Assembly: GCF_021134715.1 (NCBI RefSeq)
Contig: NC_060026.1
Span: 6,935,001-6,999,000, forward strand
DNA from: Daphnia pulex
Taxonomy: Eukaryota; Arthropoda; Branchiopoda; Diplostraca; Daphniidae
Direction: 5' to 3'
DNA length: 64,000 bases
The first letter of the stretch is position 1, and the number at the start of each line of letters is the position of its first letter. Shown in pieces: positions 44,401-55,477 of this stretch. Below the pieces are notes generated by a model. It did not search any database. It was given only the letters and a program-made list of their open reading frames with translations, and was not told the DNA's origin. The position numbers and the translations under genes are program-made.

Positions 44401-45547
44401 TTATATTAAAATTGTATGAAATAACCAAAAATATGAAAATAAATTGAAGCAAAGAAATGTAATTGGGATTACTTTGTATTTACATGGCCCAGGATCTAAT
44501 TTTAAGAAATGAAATATAACAACAGTTTGAGACACTGTAGAGTGTTTTGAAATATCAGGAAGAGCAGAAGTGACAGGCACAGGAACTGAATCAATCAGAG
44601 TGTCGTCTTCAAACATTACTTGGCTTGGCCCAGGATCTAATTGTAATAAATGAAATATAACAACAGTTTGAATCACTGTACACTGTTTTGAAATACCAGG
44701 AAGAGCAGAAGTGACAGGCACAGGAACTGAATCAATCAGAGTGTCATCTTCAAACATTACTTGGCTTGGCCCAGGATCTAATTTTAAGAAATGAAATATA
44801 ATAACAGTTTGAATCACTGTACAGTGTTTTGAAATACCTGTTAGAACAGTAGTTATAGGCACAGGAGCATAACCCATCAGAGTGTCGTCTTCAAACATCA
44901 CATGGCTGGAACCAGAATCTGATTAGAAAATAACAAATAAAAAAATTATTGATTTAAAGGAAATTGCTCAATCAACATAAGTTGTTGATAAAGTTATACC
45001 TGAGAGAGCATTTGTGCAAAGCAATTTAGTTTTAAGTTGGGAACCGTTCCTACGATCTGTGTGGTGAATAGTAGTTAACTGATTTTGAACAATGCTGGAA
45101 ATAGGTGTCCCCAAAATTGACGTAATTGTTTTGCATCTTGGCTGCAGTTTCTTCTTCTTCACAGGACCATTTAGAGGCAAATCTTCCAATGCTGCGCGTC
45201 TGTTGTCTTGTAGGCCCTGAAAAAAATATGTTGCGTGTGAGTTATACTGACTGAAGAGTGAAGCAATTATAATGTACATTGTTACCTAAAAGATGCTTTG
45301 GTGCAGCTCCATCTTTCAGTCGCCATCGTTGTTGTGGATGAAATTGGCCTAAAATAAATTTACCCTTAATGATGTCATCTTCATCAAAATGACGCCAGCA
45401 CAAGCGTGACGAGGCCAAAAGCCCCATTTTTGGAAGAATCACTCTCCATTCCTCTAGACGATGTTTTGGAATTGTAAAGAATATAGCTGGGCCATTTTCT
45501 TGTTCTGTTCCAGTACAACAATCTTCTATAAAACACCGTTTCACCAT
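44401..45547 (-). CDS. THAP-domain protein with 47-residue tandem repeats
   Basis: Exon 1 (45286-45547) encodes a complete THAP zinc finger: MVKRCFIEDC (C-x4-C), FTIPKHRLEEW, LCWRHF (C-x2-H) and the following RWRLKDGAAP; it sits at the N-terminus as usual. Exon 2 (45000-45206) is Lys-rich (PVKKKKLQPRCKTI). Exon 3 (44401-44918) contains three copies of a 47-residue unit built on MFEDDTLIDSVPVPVTSALP, then VIFH-LKLDPGPSQ. The model needs an exon 2 acceptor at TACAAG, not the first AG; otherwise the frame breaks. THAP fingers bind DNA and occur in P-element transposases and in host regulators. The last 27 residues may be intron read-through. Total about 328 residues. Confidence 0.7.
44486..44908 (-). 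repeat. Three tandem 141 bp repeats within the THAP gene
   Basis: Units start at 44486, 44627 and 44768 (GGCCCAGGATCTAATT), an exact 141 bp period that keeps frame as 47 codons. The first two are nearly identical; the third has diverged more towards its end. Confidence 0.92.
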
Positions 45548-45689
45548 TTTTCGATAACTTTCAAATCACACATCAATGAAACGGTTACATCGCATTCATA
45601 CGTAATGGCCGTATTCGAACGAACGAGAACCGAAATTCTTAAATTATGCAAGAAGTTAGTATTTTGGTTCATAGAGGACACCGACAATA

Positions 45690-45900
45690 GGTGACCAGCC
45701 CTGCAATTGGCTGTTAGGAATTTCGACTTTTGCACTAAGCTCCGCCTCTTGTCCGGAAACTGGCTTCATTCGAGATAGCCGATTCCAACAAAATTTCCCC
45801 CACCATACTAATACACCATGCTCGAACCACTCCAATCCTTCCACGACAGACCTCAAGAACGCGATTAAGGCAGAGAGTGTACACCGCCTCTAAATTTCAA
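45690..45900 (+). repeat. Dispersed repeat including the right inverted copy
   Basis: Positions 45759-45825 are the complement of 44171-44232. Adjacent 45850-45900 matches 26164-26215. The segment therefore belongs to a repeat family present at least three times in the window. No Pol III promoter or tRNA-like head was established. Confidence 0.6.
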
Positions 45901-46099
45901 AAGCAGCGAGAATTCTAAAATTTACTGCTGGTGCTGTAATCTTCTCTCAGTGGTTGCTTTTCAACATCTTTACTATATATCTATATATAGCATTCGAACG
46001 TCAATAAATGATTTTCAAACCGGGATTCTTTCTTTGTTTGTAAATTTAATATGACGTATTAAGTTTTTTGAATTTTTCATCGAAATTATATATTTGCGT

Positions 46100-46520
46100 A
46101 TAACCTTCTACTGAATTTCATTCCACTTTCTCTGTATGTTATGCCACATCTGGTCTTTTGAAGCACGTTGTCTGATATCAACATAATCCAACATGGATTC
46201 AATCGGATTTGGGTTAGGACTTTGAGGGGACCAGATCATTCTTACTAGATCACCTGTGATTCAAGCTAAGTAATTTTGACACCAATGCGATGAGAGTTTA
46301 GGTCGTTACCTTCTTGGTAAACGAATCCTTTCCCAAGGAATTTCCCCTTCCCTTCTTGTACAGCACGGTGGACGAGGATGGAATTTTAAAAATTATGTTT
46401 GATCCACAGGGTTTCATTGTAGAAGGCGTTCGTTCACCATCCTATATACGTACACAACACAAAAATACAGAAAACAATACACAACCTTCTTTTTCTGCCA
46501 AAAAGATCGAACTTTGATTT
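46100..46520 (-). pseudogene. Tc1/mariner transposase remnant
   Basis: Three minus-strand pieces in correct order match the Tc1 DDE domain: KFDLFGRKRR near 46515, FVYQEGNDLNSHRIGVK near 46310 (the position of the family's QQDN-PKH motif) and WSPQSPNPNPIESMLDYV near 46230, followed by WHNIQRKWNEI. Stops and frame changes separate them and the middle part is missing. It is a dead copy. Confidence 0.75.
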
Positions 46521-46599
46521 GTCGAAAAAAAGACCTTTCCCCCATTTTTCTTCAACCATTTCACGTGTTCTTTGTCAAAGGCCAATCTCTTTTTAAAGT

Positions 46600-47640
46600 T
46601 GCATGTACTAAGCAATGGCTTCCGACTACATGTTACTACATCAACTCAAATAGCTGTTATTGAATTAATATTGAGATGCATTAAATTAGAAGCTCATTGT
46701 CGGCATTCTAAATCTTATTCAATGCCGAGACGCCACAGCAAAAGACTTCACTCAAGCGATAGTGTATTTTTTGACAAAATCCGCTGTACCATTTGGAAGG
46801 AAGTCTGATTATATTTTTCTGTCCGTATTATATTTTACAGGGTCGTTGGCTTTTCAGCCGACAATTGCAATGCAATGTTTGGCAAAAATCATTCAGTTTC
46901 TATCCTATTTAAAGAATTTATGCCCAACCTATTGGCAGTTCCTTTTTCTTGTCACTCAGCAAATTTTTGTGATTCTTATGCATGTAAACTTCTTCCAAAG
47001 GAAATGGGAGATGTTATACGTGGCATTTACAACCATTTCAGCAGAAATTCTGTCAGAAAAAGGGAGTGTTCAAAATATCAAGAGTTTGTCCATGTAGAAC
47101 ACACCATTCTTTCTCTATAGGCCAGACAAGATGGCTCTCAGAAAAAGCCTGCACTAATCAGATTTTGGAGAAAAGAGAAGCCTTAATTTTATATTTCCAT
47201 GCAGAATCAGCGGAGGATCCACCTGCAGCGAATACTTTTGATCAACACAACGTTAAACAACGAAATGACGGTCTCTCTTTTATAATTTACGTCACACGCC
47301 TTAAACTTTTTTAATGAATTCAATACATCAATTGGCCTCACCGAAGCTGCATTTAATTGTTGCAAGAAAGAATCTCAAAGACTTAGCCCAGAATTTCATG
47401 CTTTTTTAATATGTTGTGGATTGCTGTCCTACAAAAATTGATCCCTACGTATCAACTCAATTTGTTCCTCTAGAAAAAGTTTATCTAGTTATGACGGCTA
47501 CAGAATCAATAAAAAAAACTCTCGCAGAAGCAGAACAACCAACAATTTGTAGGCCTAATCAAACATTTTCGCAGTTTTATATTCAAATGATTTTAGAAAT
47601 TCAAAACGGGCACAACTAAAATTATCCTTTTTTTTTAATT
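46600..47640 (+). pseudogene. hAT-like transposase remnant
   Basis: A plus-strand trace with several frame changes resembles the central RNase H-like part of hAT-derived proteins of the KIAA1586 type: SADNCNAMFGKNHS near 46857, a conserved C-H substitute region, EMGDVIRGIYNHFSRNSVRK near 47005, EFVHVEHTIL and TRWLSEKA near 47128. The SADNC-NMF motif carries a catalytic Asp in this family. Multiple stops show that it is not functional. Confidence 0.65.
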
Positions 47641-48023
47641 GTTTGTAATATTTGTTTTAAGCTAGGTCACCCAGTCATTGCAAGAAAAAGAAATACCGAC
47701 CTTATTATTTCCCTGTTCAAACAGTATCCCAATTTGGAAAATCAATCGAATATGGTAGTCCTACTGATAGGGGGTGGCAGAGTCACTCACATTTGGAGCA
47801 AATCTTGTTAAATTGTAACACTGAAGACGAGGTTCGAGTTTTGGATGACGAAAGGTATTGGAATAGTGTTGTAGTTAAAAACTGTTGAGAAGCCAAGATT
47901 CCCCAACTTCAATTGTATTGAATTTCTTTTTCCCATGCCGTTTAGCAATGTGATAGCTGAACTGGAATTTCAAATTTCAATCAAGAGCACCTATTTTCCT
48001 TCGGCATTCGGTACAGCCCCCCC
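47641..48023. other. Intergenic spacer before block B
   Basis: Short AT-rich stretch without recognisable genes or repeats. Confidence 0.4.
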
Positions 48024-48790
48024 TCAACCCAACTGTTTTTGTCTTTTCCAATTAATGTCGTAGCAATTGTGACAGTAAGGATGTCCACACTCTATCGACC
48101 CGTTGCTACGCCGCCGTGTTTGGCATATGATGCAAGAAACATTTGTGAAAAATGGTCTGCTGTCTTCTGGCTCACTGACTTTGAGCTCAATTATTTGAGG
48201 CTCATCTTCTTCATCTTCTTCATCTGACAAAGCACGAAATGACAAAAGCACGAAAAATGGAGTCCCCAATAATTTCATTTCCGCTTAAGGCTTCCGCTTC
48301 AGCACCTCGTTGTGAATAATTGCGCGTATATAGTCGTGTTTATACCAACCATCTGGTTTCGGGTTTTCTTCTATCGGCAGCCAGGAGCCCAGGAATAGGT
48401 ACATTTTCAAGATTATGGACACGAGGAGCAAGTGGCTGAAAATCAGGTATGTGGGCTGCTATGACAGCAACGGTGAGGCCACGGGGTCGACCAAGAACGG
48501 TGTCCCCGAACATTTCTTGGCTAAAAAGCATCTCTTCGCACATTTTAGGGTTCACGAGCAGCGGCATGATCTTCGCTGGGTCCAGCAACAGCAGGACCTC
48601 CTCCAACATTCCTGGGTTCAGGTGCGGTACGTCCTCAAACCATTCGGCGTTCAAGGGCAGCTGGTCCTTCTTCAATATTATGAGGTTGTTGATGAGAAGG
48701 TTCTACAACATTCCTGGGTTCAAGAGCAGCGGCAAGTCCTCGAACTTTCCTGGGTCAGGAAGTGCAAGTTGACGAGTGGTCCCACAGCCC
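48024..48790 (-). CDS. Repeat protein with half-RING C-terminus, copy B (approximate model)
   Basis: The minus-strand frame 48278-48024 encodes an acidic stretch (LSDEEDEEDEPQIIELKVSE), VSCIICQTRRRSNGSIECGH and PYCHNCYDINWKRQKQLG, then a stop. This is the same truncated RING (C-x2-C, C-G-H-x2-C-x2-C) as in copy A. The upstream part (48350-48790) encodes the same proline-rich repeats (NVG/PEP-type) with interruptions. Exon junctions are not resolved. The acidic stretch directly before the zinc-ligand cluster is well formed here and decayed in copy A, so B may be the more intact member. Confidence 0.45.
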
Positions 48791-49525
48791 ATGTTGTCTT
48801 TCTCTTACTTGGGCAGTTATTAATTTATTTCAAATAACAATATAAAAAAAATAATTTGTAATTTTAATTTTGTTTCAAACTTGAAACGCATTTTTTTATT
48901 TATTATGTCCTAGTGTAAATTGCCGTTGTTATGGTGACGGTAATACTGTCGATAGGTTCCACTGACTTTTATTCCAAAATGAATTAAAAATATAGTTTTT
49001 TTCTTTGATTGGTTTTGTGTCCATCCTTTTTGTAAATGTCATGTCAAAATGTCGAAGTGTCTTCTATTGTAGTTTTATAGAGTGCTGTTTTACTGCCTTT
49101 TGTTAGCACTGTCGTCCTGCTGTCGTTTACCCTTTAGGAAGTACGAAAATGTATTTCATTGAAAAATAACTATTTCTTATGTGATTTAAATAAAAAATCA
49201 AAATAATGATTGTTTGAGCAGATTGGCCATTCAAGCAAAACAAAATAAACAAATGCTTTTCATAAATGAAGGAAACGTAAATGCAAAAGGAACCACTTTG
49301 ATTTAGGAGTTATGATAAGTATTGATGATTAGAATAGTCTGCATACAGATGCATAGTGAAATACGCATAGATTTCTTTTGCGCCATTAGTTTGGTAATTC
49401 AAATTCTTATCATTTGGCATTAAGAAGACAAGACCATTTTTTTGTCTTGGAATAAGATAATTTTTGGTTTGGTAATTCGTGTTGCTGTCATCCCGTGATT
49501 TCCATGCAAATCTTGAAATTTAGTG
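48040..49525. repeat. Duplicated block, copy B
   Basis: Matches 28640-31137 in the same orientation but is about 1 kb shorter. It lacks both A-specific insertions and has fewer 108 bp repeats. It keeps an open half-RING frame. Similarity continues beyond the coding part into AT-rich 3'-flanking sequence, so the unit duplicated is genomic DNA and not a spliced mRNA. Confidence 0.8.
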
Positions 49526-51776
49526 ACGTTATATTTATGCTACAAAGTCTTTTACTTACATTCCATAAACAATGTGGGTGAGAGATGTTTTTATAGTTCA
49601 TGAGTGAGATGAATCATGAATGGCAAGTATAAACTAGGTTAGATGAAAGTGTTCGTACTAGCTGCTAATTTTTATACTGTTGCAATTTTAACTTTTTTCA
49701 AAAAGGTGTGTGGAGCTTCTGTCGTGGCCATTGTAAGTTCCTTGAACATGCTGGTAGATCTCATAGAGGTAGCAGTACCATAGACAGAGAACATTGATAG
49801 TGTTAGTAAATAAAGAAGTGAGTGTTGAGATCCAGGAAAACCTGATGAACTCTGATCCAGTGAACTTCCTTGATTATTCAATTCCTTTAATACGTCTTCT
49901 TCAGCATTTCAAAATTTGAAAATCTAACCAAATTCTGTCATGTCAATAGGAAGGGGAATTCGAACATTCTTTAAAGGAGATGCAATGTATTCAACGCGAA
50001 CTGGTGAACCCGACATGCACTTTGTTTTTCTTTAGGAAATCACAGCCTTTTCTTATGTACTTCGACTCATTTTCTATACCATAGCTAAAAGGGATAACAC
50101 ATTATTAATGGATGAGCTATGGATGAAATGTTTCAATGAAATATACCGCGTAGCTTGGGAGAAATGGTGTTTATCTGGATAGCAAATTTCCTTCAACAGC
50201 GACTGTGGGAGAAACTTGTATGGCTTTTATAACTTGGTATGGCAAATTGTATACGAATTTGAGGCCCTGCTTAGCCCAGCACGATAACGGTTCCATGCTG
50301 TCTGATAGGGAATCTTGCCACATCATTACGAAATGCAGTTCTTCCATCAATTGCTTATTTTTACTTCAACTTACCACCGCACGTTCTGTTTCGCGGTACA
50401 TGGTAGTGTTGTAGAAGTTATTAAACTATAAAGTACGGCTCCTACAGTCGACGTCACTGATTTGATCATTTTAGAACTTGGCCGTCTTTTCTGCCACTCT
50501 TCCACTCGCTCCAGGCTTGCCACAGTTTTTTCTCGTCCCTTCCTATTGTTCACGTAAAAATTGAAAAAGAATTCTTAACTCACCATGTCCCACTCAAAAT
50601 TGTACGCTGATCTGAAACTTCCAAATTTTCCACGGCCGTAGAACAGGATAAATTTGAGTGTTGTAAGGAAACTTTTGGGCGCGGAGATGAGGGAGGGAAA
50701 GAAATCCTTGGGTCCTTGGATCAAATTTCAAACCATTGCCCTCCCAAGCAAGGCGGAATAGCTTTTTTTAAACACAATCTATTTCGAAATGTCAATAGCT
50801 CAAATTTCGGTGGACACTTTTCGGTAGTCACGATAATTTGATGTTCCGTGGCCATAGAATACCCAATAAATTTAGGATAGGGTAAATTTGTTTTTCTCTG
50901 TAGTGGGGGAAGGGGTTAAAGCGTCCTTAAAAAATGCGAAATTGGAAGGGGGTCCTAAAAGGGGCTAGGGAAAATCTAGACTTATTAACGGCGGATCGAT
51001 TGTATCCATCAGATAAGTCTAAAAGTTCAAGAGTGTGCATAAAAAAGAAGCAGATCGTAAGCAATTTCCGTTCTTACGCAAAAAACTCGGAAGAAACGTT
51101 TCCATTGGCATGGAAATTTTCTAAATTGTTAACAACGTGCACAAAAATCTAACTGTGCAGACCTCGAGTCAATACTAGTTAGTTTCGAAAAGTTGAGTAA
51201 GACTAATTTTAAATTAATTATAATTTCAATTACTAGCTAATTTTGCATTAGTAGTGTTCATTTTTAACAAATTTGTTTATTTTATGGTGCAAGAAAAATC
51301 CACACCACTTTATCCCTTGCCTGTAAAATTAATTGGGTATCACAACACGGTCTGAAAAAAGTTGTTGACAAGGCGTCCCTGTTGACAAAATGGTAATTTT
51401 TTGGTAACCGCACGTTGTTCATTGCCAAAATCCTGCACATCTCAGATCTTCTGCTAACGTTAACACGGAAAGGGAATTGTTTGAAGCCAGCGTCGACTAT
51501 GGAGCTCCAATGAGGTCAAAAAACACATTTTGGACACTGCCCAAGTGGCAAGTGGTTACCAATGCCAGCTATTTTTCCAGTGTTATTTATAGTACTTGTA
51601 TCACGATCATCAAGCGGCCAAGCCATACCGTAGTCAGTCTACGAATCGCTGAAAAATCAAATTGTTGTGATCCTACCTTATCTATTTAAGGCTGGATGAT
51701 CGACGATAATTTTTTTGAATCTCTGCAACACTTTCATGGATTTGTAAAAACAATCACGAACCCAATTCTCTTATAA
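49526..51776. other. Accessory region without a firm gene
   Basis: Contains only fragments. Minus-strand 50371-50553 encodes a Lys/Arg-rich stretch (EEWQKRRPSSKMIKSVTSTV) that faintly resembles exon 2 of the THAP gene at 45000-45206. Positions 51477-51689 may be a decayed 5' part of the pogo-like transposase that follows. Otherwise nothing is recognised. Confidence 0.35.
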
Positions 51777-52148
51777 CTTGATATTGATATTGATAACCAT
51801 GTGTCTCATCTTCATTATGATGCAGTAAAGTTTGCGAATGATAATGGCATCATTTTACTTACATTTCCACCACACTGCTCCCACGCGTTGCAACCACTGG
51901 ACGTATGCGTCTATTCACCTTTCAAGAAAGATTTTGATGTCAGCCATAATGATTGATTGCAATTAAATCTAGAAAAACTAAAAACAGTGAAGAAAATTGC
52001 AGAATTAACAAGACCAGCTTATGTTGCAGCTTTCACCCCAGCAAACATCATATCGGCGTTTAGGACCACAGGGATTGAACCCTTTAATAGATTCGCTATA
52101 CCAGATGAGAAATATGCACCATCTTGGATAGCAGATCGTGATTGGTAA
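51777..52148 (+). pseudogene. Pogo/Tigger-type transposase remnant
   Basis: One continuous frame encodes the C-terminal half of a DDE-1 domain: DNHVSHLHYDAVKFANDN, then ILLTFPPHCSHALQPLDVCV with its diagnostic PPH-SH-LQPLDV, SPFKKDF, and AAFTPANIISAFRTTGIEPF. A single in-frame TGA at 51954 stands where relatives have a Trp. The N-terminal HTH part and first catalytic Asp region are missing or unrecognisable. Confidence 0.8.
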
Positions 52149-52224
52149 TTAATTGTTGTTAAATATTAATCTTTTCTTTCGTCTAATGATATTTACATCT
52201 TATGTCAGATAATGTGGTCGAGAA

Positions 52225-52400
52225 ACTTGTTCCTCCGCCTGTTTCTGATCTCTCGAATGATTACATTGAAGTTATTCCTCTGCCTGTTCCTGATCTGTCG
52301 ATTGATTCCATTGAGTTTATTCCTCCATCTGTTCCTGATCCATCAAGTGATTCCATTGAGATTATTCCTCCACCTGTTTTCATGATCTATCCAATGATTC
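52225..52400 (+). repeat. 45 bp tandem repeat with coding periodicity
   Basis: Frame 52202-52468 contains about three 15-residue units of the form IPPSVPDPSSDSIE (45 bp). It follows the pogo-like remnant directly, separated by one stop, and may have been a C-terminal tail of that element. Confidence 0.7.
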
Positions 52401-53204
52401 CATTGAACTTATTGATCCTCCGCCGAAACCTTATGTACAAATCACCCAGGTCAGACCTTATCCAATAAGGCAATTAAACCAGGAAAATTTCGTGTAACGA
52501 AAGCTCGTGTGGGGAAATCTAAAGTTCTCACAGATACGCCAGGGAAAGACGAAATTTAACAAGATTATATTCGGCAACAAGAAAAGCTAAAGAAGTCTAC
52601 AAAAGCAAAACGGGATCTCCTACCGCAATATGCAAGTCACGGAAGAATCAGATTCAGAGGGAAAGATTAACTAAGAAGAATGAAACACCTATCGTTTGTA
52701 TAGACAAAAAGAAGAGCAGAAAGTCCAAAGTAGGCTAAAAGATAACATTTCAAATAAGGAGAATGAAACACCTGTCGCTCATGGAAAAAGAAGAGTCGGA
52801 AGTTCCAAGTTCAAGAAAAGACTTCAATAAGGGGAATCTAACACTTGTCACAAATTCAGTCATTTGTAATGAAATTGTTGGTGTTTGTTCAACTGATAAA
52901 GTTCAGCGCACAATATCTGGTAGAGTTATTCATCGGAAAGTTTTAGTCAATTACGAGTATTAGTGCCTCATGTACCTAATGATCAATGCATTTATAACTC
53001 ATTCAGGAATGGCGCATGTGATATTGCAAGCACGTAGAAATTTGTTTGATTAACATCTATTAAATCACTCAGCTTTTCTTCTTACAAACAAATGAAACTA
53101 TTACAGTCAGCCGTTTTTTATGTTAGTTAACAGCTAGCGGAAGGAAATTCAAAGTTCTTGAACTGTAGGCTATTCAGCGCACCTTTATGTCTGCAAGCTG
53201 GGAA
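52401..53204. other. Decayed coding-like stretch
   Basis: Short Lys/Glu-rich frames (such as 52763-52963, MEKEESEVPSSRK) without a recognisable family. Probably further remains of the preceding element. Confidence 0.3.
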
Positions 53205-53340
53205 TCGGACCCTGGCTACCTTTTCCACTGGCTACCGATGGGGGCGACACTTGCTACCCCGACAGTGGCTACCTATATAAAATGACACCAGCTACCCACA
53301 GATGGTGACACTTGCTACCCGTTGCTTAGCTACCCATTTC
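53205..53340. repeat. GCTACC motif cluster
   Basis: Within 136 bases the motif (G)GCTACC or TAGCTACCC appears seven times, arranged with GATGG-G-GACACTTGCTACC twice (near 53230 and 53295), a degenerate tandem of about 63 bp. Confidence 0.7.
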
Positions 53341-54075
53341 GGAATGTGACGGGCTGACGGCACACAGCATACACAAAAACCTTGTTAACATGATAGTCCA
53401 TTAAAATTCACTAATTTCGTCTCTCAACAGAATCCTTTTACTGATTTGACGAAGAAAAGAGATTTTCAAGAGCTAAATTATATTGTACTCGTCCAAATTA
53501 TATGGAAATCCTTTGAAGATGGAACAACTCACAATAAGCTGTAGCTCAGAAGAATTGTAACTTTTTCTCAAACAAAATTCATTCTTTTATTTCAACATTA
53601 TCTCAATAATTTCATGCTTTACTCTTAACAGAATGTTTCTCCTGGGCTGCATCATAAAACAGCCAGTCATGTATCGGATAGCAACTTCCATCATAATCAT
53701 TCAAGAATTAGTGTTTTCATCTGTTCACCCATCTCATCACCCAGAATGGTGATGTTAAGCTCTCGTTACAGTTATTTTTCAAATGATACACCACAAGTCC
53801 ACAACATACGACAACAACCTTGTGATGGTCAATGGAAGAAGCAGACATAAGGCTGAAGGTGCTTTATTCGATTGAATTCTTTAGTAATGATGTAGCAAAA
53901 GTGTGAGGTCGGTGGTAAGATGAACTAATTTTGCTTATTCACATGATTTTCATTCATTATTATATTTGAATAGAGAATTGTGACTGAAGAATAGACGACT
54001 GGAGCAGGAAAATGAATTTTATTTATAGTCTTGATCATACATATGTTTAATGGAAATTGGGCTGAATTGAAGATA
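53341..54075. other. AT-rich intergenic region
   Basis: No genes or repeats recognised. Confidence 0.35.
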
Positions 54076-55106
54076 TTAACGTCCATTGCCACGACCACGG
54101 CCACGAACAGAAGCAGCATTCAGTCTTCCTCGCCGAGCAGAGAGGAACACAAAATCACCATTTTCTTCCAGGCTTCGAGGTCGTCGACGAATCCGCTGTG
54201 TACGGCCGGCAGGTTGAATAGGCAACGGTTCGGCAGCAACAGCATCGACCTCAACGGGCTCTTCGGCAAGAGCAGGCAAAGCGACAGCTCGTTCCCTTAC
54301 ATCATTGGCAGCTGGACGTGGCTCGACGATTTGTCGTCCACGTTGACGACCACGAACAGCTGGGCGCGGAACTTCAGGATCGCGACAGGCTCATCAGCAG
54401 GCTCAAAAAGCTGAGGCGTGCCAGCTAAAAAGCGTTGACGTCGTCGCGGTACCTCATTCTGGGCTGGACCATTATCGAGTTGGTCTCCTTCGGGCTGGAC
54501 GTCATCCTGCTCGTTTTCAACAGAAGCAGAGAGCTGTAAGTGTATAAAATATTAATATACAATCGTACTTAATTAAATTATAGGACTTACATCAGGCTCC
54601 ATAAACATTATTGCCGTCTCTAGGAACTTGCGCACATCGTCCATTGATTTTTGCCCCTCCATGTACACCCTCTCGTTGTTGGAAATGTTGCGTTTCCTTT
54701 GTCACTGATATGGTGTCTTTCTTCTTCGATTATCATCCCCAAGGATTGCTTCAGCAAAGTAATCGCGCATCTTTGAATTTTCTGACACTTTTAGGGCGTC
54801 TGTTTAAAGGTATAAACATAAATAAAAATAGTCCATTATTTTTAGAATTATTCTAAAAAAAAAACAATTTAACTTACAGGTGAAATCCCAAAAGTTTAGG
54901 TGACTTCCTCTACAACGTTTGTTGAAACAACGATGCCACGCCTCAACGAGATTGTTGGTTCGGTTTACAAGACCGAACACGCTGAATACTTCTGGTGTAA
55001 CATCGTCAATCCAGAAATTGTAGACAAAGTCCATCAGTCGTTTGATGGCAGCCTGGATCTCGGCTGATTCTTGCAAGAGTGACCTTCGATAGTGGGTTTT
55101 GATGTT
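54076..55106 (-). pseudogene. Possible MULE-derived gene with one stop and one frameshift
   Basis: Three minus-strand exons join in phase (54878-55106, 54591-54799, 54076-54533). Exon 1 reads DDVTPEVFSVFGLVNRTNNL then VEAWHRCFNKRCRGSHLNFW, like the region that follows the MULE transposase domain in many arthropod proteins (R-T-NN-x-E-x-WH). Exon 2 continues ALKVSENSKMRDYFAEAILG and has an in-frame TGA at 54702-54704. Exon 3 encodes an acidic then Arg-rich tail; near 54390 the frame must shift by one to continue into PRPAVRGRQRGRQ and end in RGRGRGNGR. The splice sites are intact, so loss of function is recent, or these are sequencing errors. Confidence 0.55.
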
Positions 55107-55229
55107 CTGCAGAATTAAACACAAATCAGGTTATTTAATTTTTGCAACTGTTGGACAGATTGAAGAATTCGATTCACCTGAAATGACATGGCGGAATGAA
55201 AATGACTCCGTCTTAATTAGATTTTCTCT

Positions 55230-55360
55230 CCCTCATCATACTCTTCTTCCATCTCCTCTCCCTCATCATAATATTCTTCCATCTCCTCTCCCCCATCATC
55301 ATCTTCCATCTCCTCTACCTCATCATCATTTTCTTCCATCTCCTCACCAGGGGCGATGAT
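55230..55360 (-). repeat. Acidic-coding tandem repeat
   Basis: Four units of about 30-36 bp (CTCCTCTCCCTCATCATA type) encode, on the minus strand, GEEMEEYYDEGEEMEEEYDEG-like sequence ending at a TAA. It may be an exon of the MULE-like gene or of a separate gene. Confidence 0.6.
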
Positions 55361-55477
55361 GTTGACTTGACTCTTACGATAATCAACATGACGGACCAGG
55401 CGTGCAGTCGCTTCTAGTGTTAAATTTGAATTATGCCATGTTTTTGTTTAATGTGACATAACTTACCGTCACACATT

